Positions 25,800-34,925 of a stretch of DNA of 64,000 nucleotides are shown piece after piece. Numbering within the stretch: position 1 is the first letter of the stretch; every line of letters starts with the position of its first letter. A model generated the notes under the pieces. The model saw only the letters and a program-made list of their open reading frames with translations. It made no database searches and was not told where the DNA came from. A program made the translations under genes and the position numbers. The DNA comes from JACMLD01 sp047602295 (GTDB lineage Bacteria; Bacteroidota; Bacteroidia; Chitinophagales; Chitinophagaceae). The stretch covers positions 4,836,001-4,900,000 of the forward strand of contig JASGHP010000001.1 in NCBI GenBank assembly GCA_047602295.1. The letters are read 5' to 3'.

Positions 25800-26705
25800 T
25801 TAAAAAGCCTCCAATTCTTTACGATACGGCATGGATGCCTGCGCTCCCATACGCGTTACAGACATTGCTGCTGCTTTGCATGCAAAGGCAATTGCTTCTT
25901 CCCAATCCTTTCCTTCAGATAAGGCAACAGACAATACGCCATTGAATACATCGCCTGCTGCTGTAGTATCTACGGCAGTTACTTTGGGTGTTTCAATCAG
26001 TAATTGTGTGGACTTATTTTTAAACAACGCACCTTTTGATCCTAACGTGATGATTACATTTTGTACACCTTTTTGCAAAAGTTCAGTTGCTGCTTTTACT
26101 GCACTGTTTTCATCTGTAACATTTGTTCCTGTAAGCAATGCAGCTTCTGTTTCATTGGGCGTAAGCAAATAAATCAATGGAAATATTTCTGCAGGAAGCG
26201 TTTGTGCAGGCGCAGGATTTAGAATTACTTTCGCGCCATTTGCATGTGCTTTCTTTGCTGCATACAATACCGTTTCAATTGGAATTTCAAGTTGCAACAA
26301 AACAATATCATTAGCTGAGATTTGTTTTTCTATTGCTTTTACATCATCAACATCAAGAGAATTGTTAGCACCCGGCGCTACTACAATTTCATTCTCCCCT
26401 TTTTTATCTACCAGTATCAATGCAGTGCCAGATGCCAGTGAAACATCTGTTTTTACATAGCTGGTATCAATATTCTCTTTTATAAATTCCTGTTTGGCAC
26501 GCAGCCCAAATATATCATCACCGGTTTTGCAAACAAGTGTTACTGCCGCTCCCATTCTTGCAGCGGCTACCGCCTGATTAGCACCTTTACCACCAGAAAA
26601 CATAAAAAACTCCCCACCCATGATCGTTTCTCCCGGAGAAGGAAAATGATTTGTCTTAATTACCATATCCGTATTGCAACTTCCTATAACTATGATTGCA
26701 GGCAT
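25800..26705 (-). CDS. rbsK: ribokinase
   Basis: 301 aa, PfkB family. The N-terminal signature GGKGANQAVAAARMG (residues 38-52) and the C-terminal DTTAAGDVFNG motif with catalytic D252 are intact. The length is typical of ribokinase. It phosphorylates D-ribose to ribose 5-phosphate in the cytoplasm. The sugar porter gene lies 48 bases upstream in the same direction, so uptake and phosphorylation are probably co-expressed. A related sugar (such as deoxyribose) cannot be excluded. Confidence 0.9.
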   Translation of the reverse strand: MPAIIVIGSCNTDMVIKTNHFPSPGETIMGGEFFMFSGGKGANQAVAAARMGAAVTLVCKTGDDIFGLRAKQEFIKENIDTSYVKTDVSLASGTALILVDKKGENEIVVAPGANNSLDVDDVKAIEKQISANDIVLLQLEIPIETVLYAAKKAHANGAKVILNPAPAQTLPAEIFPLIYLLTPNETEAALLTGTNVTDENSAVKAATELLQKGVQNVIITLGSKGALFKNKSTQLLIETPKVTAVDTTAAGDVFNGVLSVALSEGKDWEEAIAFACKAAAMSVTRMGAQASMPYRKELEAF

Positions 26706-26753
26706 ACAAGTTTATTTAATTTGCTTGTGCTATAAAAAAATACTGGCTTCAGT

Positions 26754-27749
26754 TTATCGTGCATAAATGATCAATGCAATACCTACCACATACAATAGCA
26801 ACATCACATTTAATATAGCAGGAACAGGTTTAGGCGCTGCTTTAAATTCTTTCCAGATAAAAATGCCCCAGATAGCTGCCACTACTGTTGCGCCTTGTCC
26901 CAATCCATAAGAGATAGCAGCGCCTGCTTTGCCAGAAGCAATAATATTAAACGACATACCAATGCACCATATAACACCACCTAATATTCCAATAAAATGA
27001 TTTCTGAAACTTCCTTTAAAATAATCAGCAAAACTTACCGGCGCACCTGCAAAAGGTTTGCACATGATGTATGTATTGAAAACAAAATTGCTCAGCAAAA
27101 TACCTATTGCAAAAAATACCAGGGCTGTATAAGGACTTAGTTTACCAGGTTCGGGCATTGCAAAATCTGCAAACATAGATTTGGCAACAAAACGATAAAA
27201 GAAACCCATAGACAAACCAGCTATCACAGAAAGAATTAATCCCTTTGCAGAAGGCGCTGCATTACTGGCAGATGTTTTTTTATACGCCATTGCATTTAAT
27301 ACAATAGCAACAGCAATTAAAGCCACGCCGGCAAAAAGAAAGAATGCATTGCCAGTGGGCAGATCTATATAGTTTACAATAACACCCAGCACCAATGCAA
27401 TACCAATACCAACAGGAAATGCTACCGACATGCCCGCAATGGAAATAGCAGCTACTAATAAAATATTGGCTGCATTAAAAACAATACCCCCTAATACTGC
27501 AGAAAACAAATTGCTGCTTGATGCTTGTGATACATCTGCGATAAAACCACGGCCCTGTGTGCCCATGCTTCCCAATGTAAAAGCAAAAAATAGAGTGAGC
27601 AATAAAATGCCGATTACATAATCCCAATAAAATAATTCGAAACGCCAGGTGCCTGCAGAAAGTTTTTGAGTATTGGCCCATGAGCCCCAGCACAGCATGG
27701 TAATGATACAGAAGATAACTGCTGTTGAATAGCTTTCAAGAATAAACAT
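26754..27749 (-). CDS. GRP/RhaT-type sugar transporter
   Basis: 331 aa with about ten hydrophobic segments and a short, conserved start (ITMLCWGSWANTQKL), as in the glucose/ribose porter family of the drug/metabolite superfamily. The ATG at 27749 is preferred over one at 27788, because the longer start would lie in the terminator stem of the upstream gene. It is probably a proton-coupled ribose or similar sugar importer, given the ribokinase gene directly downstream. Confidence 0.8.
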   Translation of the reverse strand: MFILESYSTAVIFCIITMLCWGSWANTQKLSAGTWRFELFYWDYVIGILLLTLFFAFTLGSMGTQGRGFIADVSQASSSNLFSAVLGGIVFNAANILLVAAISIAGMSVAFPVGIGIALVLGVIVNYIDLPTGNAFFLFAGVALIAVAIVLNAMAYKKTSASNAAPSAKGLILSVIAGLSMGFFYRFVAKSMFADFAMPEPGKLSPYTALVFFAIGILLSNFVFNTYIMCKPFAGAPVSFADYFKGSFRNHFIGILGGVIWCIGMSFNIIASGKAGAAISYGLGQGATVVAAIWGIFIWKEFKAAPKPVPAILNVMLLLYVVGIALIIYAR

Positions 27750-27776
27750 GGCAAAGGGTTTAATAATCGTTAGCAA

Positions 27777-27802
27777 AACACCCTGCACAAACGCAGGGTG
27801 TT
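27777..27802 (-). terminator. terminator of the HtrA-like gene
   Basis: A perfect 10-base stem (AACACCCTGC with GCAGGGTGTT) around a 6-base loop lies between the HtrA-like gene and the sugar porter gene. It is followed on the minus strand by a short T run (TTTTGC). It separates the two transcription units. Confidence 0.75.
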
Positions 27803-27877
27803 ACCAAATTTATCCGATTATTATAAATCTGCCAAGTTGCTCTTGCAGGGTGAACATTATTAATCAAACAAGCATGC

Positions 27878-28870
27878 TTATTTTAATTCTCCCGGTATTA
27901 CCTGTACCAGTTCTTTACGTCCCTGCCTTAATACACCCAGCGATATTTTTTTACCGATTACATTTTCATGCAGGTATTTGTGCAGGTTGTCTGCGCTTCC
28001 TACCGGCTTTCCCTCAAACTCAACAATAATATCTCCCAACCTCAATTGGTTATTATTCAAATTGGCATCTTTCAGCAATTCAAAAATATATACGCCGGTT
28101 GTTGTGCTTAGGTGGTTGGCACCAATCATACGTTGGGTAAGATTTACCTGTTGCGCGGCAACACCCAATTGTGCACGCCGCACTTTTCCTTTCATAATAA
28201 GCTGCCCTGCTATATATGCGGCAAGATTAGCTGATACTGCAAAGCACAAACCCTGGGCTGCTGCAACAATGGCGGTGTTTACGCCAATCACCCTGCCATC
28301 AGAATTCATCAGCGGACCACCACTATTACCAGGATTCAATGCCGCATCTGTTTGTATGATATCATCAATCAGTCTTCCATTGTTTGCACGCAGTGTACGA
28401 CCAGTTGCACTTACCACGCCTGCTGTAACCGTATGCTGCAAACCCATTGGGTTACCAATAGCAATGGCAATCTGTCCTGTTTCTAATAAATCTGAATTGG
28501 CAAATTGCAATGGCTTTAGTTGTCCATCGTACACTTTAATCACTGCAATATCTGTTGATGGATCTGTTCCAATCAAACTTGCATTAAGTGTTATCCCATC
28601 TGCAAAAGCAACTTTAATGCTGTCTGCATTTTCTATAACGTGATTATTGGTAACGATATAACCGTCTGTAGAAATCACAAAACCAGAGCCGGAACCTTCC
28701 TGTAAAATCTCTTTCTTTGTTTGTGGGTGAATTGCTTTTTTGGCAACACGTATATGTGCTACTGCCTGCGCTGCATGTTTTACCACACCTGTTACTGTGT
28801 TGGAATAAGCATCCAGCAACTGACCATCTGATAGCGAAATAAAATCTGTGTTGTAGTTACTGTCTTTCAT
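27878..28870 (-). CDS. HtrA/DegP-like serine protease with one PDZ domain
   Basis: 330 aa. A trypsin-like domain (about 55-215) carries the full triad H77 (TNNHVIE), D107 (STDIAVI) and S183 (NPGNSGGPL). A PDZ domain follows (about 230-328, LRLGDIIVEFEGKPV). There is no signal peptide or membrane anchor, so unlike most HtrA proteins it seems to be cytoplasmic, unless an upstream start is missed; the frame begins at the ATG used. It is monocistronic with its own terminator. Confidence 0.88.
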   Translation of the reverse strand: MKDSNYNTDFISLSDGQLLDAYSNTVTGVVKHAAQAVAHIRVAKKAIHPQTKKEILQEGSGSGFVISTDGYIVTNNHVIENADSIKVAFADGITLNASLIGTDPSTDIAVIKVYDGQLKPLQFANSDLLETGQIAIAIGNPMGLQHTVTAGVVSATGRTLRANNGRLIDDIIQTDAALNPGNSGGPLMNSDGRVIGVNTAIVAAAQGLCFAVSANLAAYIAGQLIMKGKVRRAQLGVAAQQVNLTQRMIGANHLSTTTGVYIFELLKDANLNNNQLRLGDIIVEFEGKPVGSADNLHKYLHENVIGKKISLGVLRQGRKELVQVIPGELK

Positions 28871-28952
28871 AACAGCATATGACCAACAATCAATCCAATT
28901 GAAAAAACAGCAATTTTGACAGTGTTAAAGCCGGGTGCAATAACTTTGCAGC

Positions 28953-29714
28953 ATGGCAAAGCAAAAATCCACGCTGCGTTTTTCTGAGAAAGCAGCGAAC
29001 TATAACCTGTACAGGCCTTCTTATCCACCGGTAATTATAGAATGGTTAAAAAAAAGCATCAATCTTCAACTACAACAATCAATAGCAGACATTGGTTCGG
29101 GCACCGGCATTTTTTCTGCTATTTTCCTTCAGGCAAACTATACTGTTTATGGCATAGAACCGAACGAACCGATGCGACAGTTTGCGGAAACAAACTTTGC
29201 CAGTCAAAAAAACTTTCACAGCATTGATGGCACTGCCGAACAAACAAACCTGCCCAACAACAGTGTTGATCTAATTACGGTTGCCCAGGCATTTCACTGG
29301 TTTGATTTACCTGTGGTGAAAAAAGAATTTCAACGCATATTGAAACCGAATGGGTATGTTTTACTGGCCTGGAATATTTTGCAAAGCAATACTCCTTTCC
29401 TGAAAGCATATGCGCTGCTAAAAGAAAAATATGAAGAACAGGATGCACATCCCGATCATGCTGATTCAATTATGATCAATCATTTTTTTGCGCCACAACC
29501 TGTAATAAAACAAGAGATAGAAAATGTGCAGTGGAGAGATGCAGATGGACTAAAAGGATTGCTTCTGTCGTCTTCAAAAATTCCGCAACCGCAAGATGAA
29601 CGCTATGCAAGTATGATGAATGAGCTGCAGCAAATCATAGAAAAGTATGCCGTAAATGGAAAGTTTGAACTAATCTATAGCACAAAGCTTTATCTGGCTA
29701 AGTTGAACGATTAG
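28953..29714 (+). CDS. class I SAM-dependent methyltransferase
   Basis: 253 aa. The SAM-binding motif I is DIGSGTG (residues 46-52), followed by the acidic loop GIEPNEPM and motif II-III segments (FHSIDGTAEQTNLPNNSVDLITVAQAF carried at about 92-115). It belongs to the Methyltransf_11 group, and the HWFD segment is common in small-molecule methyltransferases such as UbiE-like and trans-aconitate types. The substrate is unknown. It diverges from the HtrA-like gene and is monocistronic. Confidence 0.85.
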   Translation: MAKQKSTLRFSEKAANYNLYRPSYPPVIIEWLKKSINLQLQQSIADIGSGTGIFSAIFLQANYTVYGIEPNEPMRQFAETNFASQKNFHSIDGTAEQTNLPNNSVDLITVAQAFHWFDLPVVKKEFQRILKPNGYVLLAWNILQSNTPFLKAYALLKEKYEEQDAHPDHADSIMINHFFAPQPVIKQEIENVQWRDADGLKGLLLSSSKIPQPQDERYASMMNELQQIIEKYAVNGKFELIYSTKLYLAKLND

Positions 29715-29758
29715 TTAGCTAAACATTGATTCAAGATGCATTACACTAAAAAGTATTT

Positions 29759-30496
29759 TTAAAAATCGCACATATCTTTTTGTCCAGTCAATTCGCACCA
29801 ACGCGTAGCAAGTAATTTGGCATAATCAACATAAAACAAACCATAGCTACCTATGGAATAACCTTCATTAGCCTCAACAATTAACATTCTTCCATCACTT
29901 GTCAACCCGAAATCCAATGCATAGGCCTTAGGAGAATCGATAAATGTAGCTACCGCCTTTTCGATCACCGTAGCATCGTAATTATATCTCCAATCCCCAT
30001 TATATTGTCGAACGCCAAGTATTCTTCCATATCTAACAAAAACTCTCCATTCCGCAACAAAGTTAACTGGTTCAGATACCCAAACAGGTGTATCAAATTC
30101 AAAATTGCTTGTCCCAATCAAATCTCCAGTATTTTTTATAAGTCTCCCAGTAAAGCTTTTCAAAGCGCCTTTTGGCTTTATAAAAACATTCCAGGAAGTT
30201 GGATTATTTGAAATTTGGCTAATTGTCGATGCAAATATTTTTCTCCCAAAAAAGTTTTTCAAACTATCTGGATAATCAAAAGGCTTAGGAATGGGTAAAC
30301 CGAGTAATGATAGCGCTTGATGTATGAAACCAATACTACCGAGAAAAACATGGTTTTCTTTTATTTGAAGACTTTTGTTTTCAGACAAGTTGACTTCATT
30401 AATTTCGAAACCCATATTGTAAAATGCTTCTAATGCTGCATAGAAACTGATATTACTAAATTCTCCTCTTGTTAATTTCTCAGTATATAAATTCAT
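29759..30496 (-). CDS. ATP-grasp domain protein (R2K-like clade)
   Basis: 245 aa. The C-terminal half is ATP-grasp: the lysine strand VFIKPKG, the loop EWRVFVRYGRILGV and the metal-binding segment MLIVEANEGYS. The N-terminal part (FFGRKIF) fits the R2K clade of small standalone ATP-grasp enzymes often found in phages and conflict-related loci. These join a carboxylate to an amine. The gene is AT-rich relative to its neighbours and stands alone, which hints at recent transfer. The product is unknown. Confidence 0.75.
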   Translation of the reverse strand: MNLYTEKLTRGEFSNISFYAALEAFYNMGFEINEVNLSENKSLQIKENHVFLGSIGFIHQALSLLGLPIPKPFDYPDSLKNFFGRKIFASTISQISNNPTSWNVFIKPKGALKSFTGRLIKNTGDLIGTSNFEFDTPVWVSEPVNFVAEWRVFVRYGRILGVRQYNGDWRYNYDATVIEKAVATFIDSPKAYALDFGLTSDGRMLIVEANEGYSIGSYGLFYVDYAKLLATRWCELTGQKDMCDF

Positions 30497-30523
30497 ATAT
30501 GCTTTAAAAGAAATAATGATTAC

Positions 30524-32812
30524 TTACTTCCAATCATAATTCGGCTTGTCTCCCATTTCAAAAACCAATTCATGACCATTCAGCAATTGCTGGTGTGTAA
30601 TAAATGGATGTGCAATTGCCTTTCCGTCTAAGGTTAACTTTTGAACGTATTTGTTATCTACAGAAATATTATGCGCAACAATATGTAGGTTATGAGCCTT
30701 GCCTGCTGCGTCTGCAAAATTTAGACGCAATGAGGGAAACTGTGGTGCGCCAATAGCATACACACCAGAAGCAGGTTCCACAGGATAGAAACCCATCACT
30801 GCAAAAATATACCAGGCAGCCATTTGCCCGCAATCTTCATTGCCGTTGATGCCAATGGGTTGGTTACGAAAATTATCTGTGCTGTGTTGCCTTGCCAGCT
30901 CCTGCGTCTTCCATGGCTGACCACAATAATCAAACAAATAAATATAGTGATGCCCCGGCTCATTATCGTGGCGGTAATGCTTATCCGAAAAATTTTCATT
31001 CAGCTTGGCTGCAAATTTTTCCTGGCCACCCATCATGTCTATCATACCATGCACATCATGCATAGCACCAAATGCATAAGTCCACTGATCGCCTTCTGTA
31101 AATCCTTCCCATTGGCCATTGGCATTTTTTGCATCCCATTGGCCATCCAGTTTGCGGGGCAGCATAAAACCAGTATTGCTATCATACAAATTTTTATAGT
31201 TCCTGCTCAGGCGCATCAGCATATCATAATCATCTTTCTTGCCTAAACCTTTAGCCATTTGCGCTACCGCATAATCATCTACTGAGTATTCAATGGTTCT
31301 GGAAACAGACTCCGCAGATTTATCAACCGGCACATAACCCACCTTCTTAAAATAGGTAACACCTGCCTGTGCTTCATAATCTGTCCAGGGATCTCTATCG
31401 CCATAACGCAATCCTGTATCATTTAATGGCGGATCAATTGCATCGTGCATCAATGCTTTGTAAGCAAGATTAACATCGTAACCACGAAACCCTTTTACAT
31501 AAGCATCTGCAATTACTTCGTCTGAATGTGAACCAATCATGATATTAGTCTCTGCAGGATTGGGCCACATGGGCAACCTGCCGCCTTCTTTATACATCTG
31601 CAGCATCGCATTTACCATAGGGTTTACTCGCTCTGGTTGCGTAAAAATTAATAGCGGGTGCAAAGCACGGTAAGTATCCCACAAAGAAAAATCCGTGTAA
31701 GAATTGCCGCTGTGCACTTTATCGTCAAAGCCGCTGTAATACTTTCCATACTCAGACATCTCTCGTGGAAATTGCATGGTATGAAACATAGCGGTATAAA
31801 AAATTGCTTTCTGATCTTCAGTGATACCATCAGTTTTTATACGAGACAAACTGTTTTGCCAAACCGAACGGGTTGACTGCACCAAAGCATCAAAAGTTTT
31901 TCCCTGCAATTCCATTTCCATGTTCTTACGTGCCTGTTCAATGCTGATGAAAGAAGTTCCAATTCTTACTTCAACTACTTCATCTTGTTTTGTATTGAAA
32001 TCAATATAGGCGCCCATTCTTGTGCCATATTGTTCTGTACTTGATCCATTCACATCCATATTATCCCATGTGCCGTAAGATGCAAATGGCTTGCTAAATG
32101 TTATCACAAAATATCCTTTAAAGTTTGGCAACTCAGGACCAATCTGCGCAGACATCCTATCAGGATTATAACCAGTTATTTCTTTTTTTGAAGGATCAAT
32201 TTTCACATAGCCCTTTAGGGTTTTCAATCGTTGCGTATAATCGTTTGCCCAATGTTTAATAGCAGGGTTTAAATTGATTCCCTGTAGAATGATATGCGCT
32301 TCTTTTGAGGCCGGAAATGTAAACCTAAAAATACCACAATGCGACGCACCAGCTATCTCCGATTTTATTTTACCATCGCTTGCTTCCAATTCGGAAGAAT
32401 AGTAGTAAGGCTTAGATACTTCTGTAGCATGATTGAACTTCAACGCTCTTTCTTCCGGCAATACTTTCAACTTGCCCGTTTGTGGCATTACAGATACATA
32501 GCCATAATCACCCATCCAAACAGTTGGTTGATGTGAAGCCAAAAAACCAATTACGCTATTGTCTTCATAGAAATAATTCATGCGGCTCATGTAGTTCTCA
32601 CCAGTCTGCGCTACAAAATTTGTCATACCAAAAGGTGTTCCTACAGAGGGCATAGTGCCGCCTCCATCCAATCCTTTCGCAAACCCGGTGGCAGCAGTAC
32701 CAATCAGCGGATTTACATAATCCACTTCCTGTTTTACATTTTTGGTTTGCTGACAATAAACTGTATTGAAGACATTAATAGCTAGTAAAGTAGTAATAGC
32801 AATTTTTTTCAT
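30524..32812 (-). CDS. glycoside hydrolase family 92 (alpha-mannosidase-like)
   Basis: 762 aa from the ATG at 32812, which gives a signal peptide ending about VYCQQ; an in-frame ATG ten codons upstream adds nothing. Family marks are VNPLIGT near the front, GGTMPSVGTPFGMTNF, LWDTYRALHPLL, and the C-terminal NEDCGQMAAWYIFAVMGFYP. GH92 enzymes are calcium-dependent exo-alpha-mannosidases acting on mannans and N-glycans. It is followed by short intergenic DNA and lies downstream of the esterase and isomerase genes on the same strand. Confidence 0.92.
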   Translation of the reverse strand: MKKIAITTLLAINVFNTVYCQQTKNVKQEVDYVNPLIGTAATGFAKGLDGGGTMPSVGTPFGMTNFVAQTGENYMSRMNYFYEDNSVIGFLASHQPTVWMGDYGYVSVMPQTGKLKVLPEERALKFNHATEVSKPYYYSSELEASDGKIKSEIAGASHCGIFRFTFPASKEAHIILQGINLNPAIKHWANDYTQRLKTLKGYVKIDPSKKEITGYNPDRMSAQIGPELPNFKGYFVITFSKPFASYGTWDNMDVNGSSTEQYGTRMGAYIDFNTKQDEVVEVRIGTSFISIEQARKNMEMELQGKTFDALVQSTRSVWQNSLSRIKTDGITEDQKAIFYTAMFHTMQFPREMSEYGKYYSGFDDKVHSGNSYTDFSLWDTYRALHPLLIFTQPERVNPMVNAMLQMYKEGGRLPMWPNPAETNIMIGSHSDEVIADAYVKGFRGYDVNLAYKALMHDAIDPPLNDTGLRYGDRDPWTDYEAQAGVTYFKKVGYVPVDKSAESVSRTIEYSVDDYAVAQMAKGLGKKDDYDMLMRLSRNYKNLYDSNTGFMLPRKLDGQWDAKNANGQWEGFTEGDQWTYAFGAMHDVHGMIDMMGGQEKFAAKLNENFSDKHYRHDNEPGHHYIYLFDYCGQPWKTQELARQHSTDNFRNQPIGINGNEDCGQMAAWYIFAVMGFYPVEPASGVYAIGAPQFPSLRLNFADAAGKAHNLHIVAHNISVDNKYVQKLTLDGKAIAHPFITHQQLLNGHELVFEMGDKPNYDWK

Positions 32813-32939
32813 AATCGCAGAAGCAATTTTATAAGTAGGCAATGATAAGAAAATATTTTATGGCACCGGCATTAGCCCTTTATTCAGCTCCGGTTGTGTC
32901 ACTCACTTGTACTGTATATCTTTTTGCAACCTTCGCGGC

Positions 32940-32983
32940 AATTGTCTGAACCATGATTTATAGGAATAAGAGATTATCATGAC
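32940..32983. repeat. imperfect palindromic intergenic repeat
   Basis: CATGAT and ATCATG flank an AT-rich core, after a CTGAACC block. Similar CTGAACCATGATTT sequences are widespread in Bacteroidota intergenic DNA, from memory. Only one copy was seen in this window. It lies in the 233-base gap between the GH92 start and the esterase stop. Confidence 0.4.
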
Positions 32984-33000
32984 TTTTTCGGGGCTTTAAT

Positions 33001-33052
33001 TTCCACATTTATCACATTTTCACATTTGCCACATTTTAATACTTGTCACATT
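33001..33052 (-). repeat. AATGTGGAAATGTGA-type repeat at a gene 3' end
   Basis: On the minus strand this reads as a chain of AATGTGA and AATGTGG units. The stop codon of the esterase gene (33046-33048) lies inside the chain. Other copies are at 34884-34925, 52984-53020 and 59755-59793. Confidence 0.75.
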
Positions 33053-33963
33053 GATAGCAATTTACCCGCCGCCATCCACTTCATGCAAAGACTCATCCAA
33101 TCATCTATAGGCAGTTTCAATACAAAACCGTGGTTGCCCGTTGGATATACGTGCATCTCCACCGGAATTTTATAACCACGCAATGCTTCAAAATAAGCAA
33201 TGCTATTATCTACGTCTACTACATTATCATCTGCAGAATGAATAAGAAAAGCAGGTGGTGTTTGCGCTGTCACTTGCATTTCGTTTGAATACAATTTTAT
33301 TTGCTCCTCGCTGGCATTTTTGCCTAGCAGGTTTTCACGTGAACCTTTATGACCAAGTTTTTCAGTCATACTGATAACCGGGTACACCAGCAAAGAAAAA
33401 TCGGGCCGCAAACTGGTGTTTTCTTTATTATCAATAACCGGCTTATCAAAATGAGTAGATGCAGTAGAAGCAAGATGGCCGCCGGCAGAAAAGCCCATAA
33501 TGCCAACGCGGTTTTTATCTATCTTCCACTCCGTCGCATTATCTCTTACCATTTTAATTGCCTGCTGGGCATCCTGCAAAGGGCCGATGCTCTTATCTTT
33601 CATGCTAACGTCGCTGGGCAACCGGTATTTTAATACAAAGGCAGCCACGCCGTGTTGCTGAAAGTATTGTGCAATAAATGTTCCTTCCTTATCTATAACC
33701 AGCACACCATAACCGCCACCCGGACAAACAATTACAGCAGCACCCGTTGCTTTATCGGCAGCCGGCAGGTAAGCAGTAAGTGTTGGTCTTGAAATTTTAG
33801 AAGCAACGCCGTTTTTTATAACGCCGCTATCGGCAGCGCCGGTTGCATTGGGAATACCATTTGGATATAAGGGCATTTCCTTTTGCGCTTGTATGCTTTG
33901 CAGGCAGACTGTTAATACAAAAACCAGTACCAGCCTTCGATAATAGACAATTGATTTACGCAT
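33046..33963 (-). CDS. secreted alpha/beta-hydrolase esterase
   Basis: 305 aa with a signal peptide (ending about SIQAQ). The fold is alpha/beta hydrolase: oxyanion loop CPGGGYG (residues 80-86), nucleophile S159 in MGFSAGGH, acidic D245/D246 in HSADDNVV and H278 in TGNHGF. The oxyanion loop and length fit the BD-FAE/acetyl-xylan esterase-like group that removes acetyl or feruloyl groups from plant glycans. Its start overlaps the upstream isomerase gene by 8 bases, so the two are translationally coupled. Confidence 0.85.
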   Translation of the reverse strand: MRKSIVYYRRLVLVFVLTVCLQSIQAQKEMPLYPNGIPNATGAADSGVIKNGVASKISRPTLTAYLPAADKATGAAVIVCPGGGYGVLVIDKEGTFIAQYFQQHGVAAFVLKYRLPSDVSMKDKSIGPLQDAQQAIKMVRDNATEWKIDKNRVGIMGFSAGGHLASTASTHFDKPVIDNKENTSLRPDFSLLVYPVISMTEKLGHKGSRENLLGKNASEEQIKLYSNEMQVTAQTPPAFLIHSADDNVVDVDNSIAYFEALRGYKIPVEMHVYPTGNHGFVLKLPIDDWMSLCMKWMAAGKLLSM

Positions 33964-34768
33964 ATCTTTTTTTCAATAATTGCATCATAAAAACATTTAC
34001 CTCCCATTGATTGACAATTGGCTGTTGTGTGTAAGGAAACAAATGCAGGTAAGGGGGCGCACCAAACTCTGGCGTAATGGTAAAATATTTTGAATTGCTT
34101 TTTCTTTTCAGCTCTATTATTTTATCCCAACAACCAAGATGAAAATCCAAAGCATTGTTGTTTTCCGGCGAACGAGGATCGATTACCTGCGGGCCCTGCG
34201 TATGCCCTATCCTTGCATGTATATGATCTGTATGTGCGATGGCGGTTTCTACTGCCTGTACCTGGTCGTGAAGGAAGGTTTCTGCAACAGCGCACCAGTG
34301 AGAAATGTCAAGTGTAATTCTAATGGTAGGCAATTGTTTCAGGTATTGCTTCATAACATGCGCTGCAAAACTAAATTTGCCACGGTGTGTTTCATGCAGA
34401 ATGGCAATACCAGAAGCCATAGCAATATGATTAGCGGCTTTGATTAATTTTTCATTTTCTTCAAAACTGAAATAATCTTTGCCTGTTTGTGAATTGATAA
34501 ACACCGGGTGCACCGCGGCTAATGAACGTAACCTGCGTTCATATTCTTCCAGGTGTTGGTTAGGATCATCCGTTACCGTTTCCCAATGCTGGCCAATGTA
34601 TTTTAGTCCCAGCTTTTCAATACCATTTAATAATTGATCTTTTTCTTTTTCGTCTGCAGGCAATCCGCATTCAACACCATCATAACCGGCAGCTTTTACT
34701 TTATTTAAAAATTCTTCTACAGGTAAATGTTCCTGGCCCCAACGCGGACAAAAAAATAAAATATTCAT
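33956..34768 (-). CDS. sugar phosphate isomerase/epimerase (xylose-isomerase-like TIM barrel)
   Basis: 270 aa, no signal peptide. It is an AP-endonuclease-2/xylose-isomerase-like barrel: metal-ligand candidates E in GIAILHETHRG, D in ITLDISHWC, H in HARIGHTQG and E in ITPEFGAPPY. These proteins isomerise or epimerise sugars or inositol derivatives in the cytoplasm. It is the first gene of a minus-strand pair with the esterase. The exact substrate is unknown. Confidence 0.82.
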   Translation of the reverse strand: MNILFFCPRWGQEHLPVEEFLNKVKAAGYDGVECGLPADEKEKDQLLNGIEKLGLKYIGQHWETVTDDPNQHLEEYERRLRSLAAVHPVFINSQTGKDYFSFEENEKLIKAANHIAMASGIAILHETHRGKFSFAAHVMKQYLKQLPTIRITLDISHWCAVAETFLHDQVQAVETAIAHTDHIHARIGHTQGPQVIDPRSPENNNALDFHLGCWDKIIELKRKSNSKYFTITPEFGAPPYLHLFPYTQQPIVNQWEVNVFMMQLLKKRYA

Positions 34769-34786
34769 ATGGTAAGCTTTATAGAA

Positions 34787-34925
34787 GCTGTGAGCTGTGA
34801 GCTTTGAGCTGCGAGCTATGAGCCATCAGCCTTTGATTCCTGAAAAAACATACGAACTACGAACCATAAACTATGAACTTTTTTCATTTCCACATTTCCA
34901 CATTCATCACATTTCCACATTCATC
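34787..34925. repeat. low-complexity intergenic repeats
   Basis: Positions 34787-34826 hold about five GAGCT-type units (TGAGCTGTGAGCTTTGAGCT). Positions 34884-34925 hold a CCACATT chain which on the minus strand reads AATGTGGAAATGTGATGAA, directly after the stop codon of the cyclase gene. Confidence 0.7.

Noticed and set aside
27750..27788. Upstream ATG for the sugar porter
   Set aside because: It falls in the terminator stem of the preceding gene; the ATG at 27749 gives the family's normal N-terminus.
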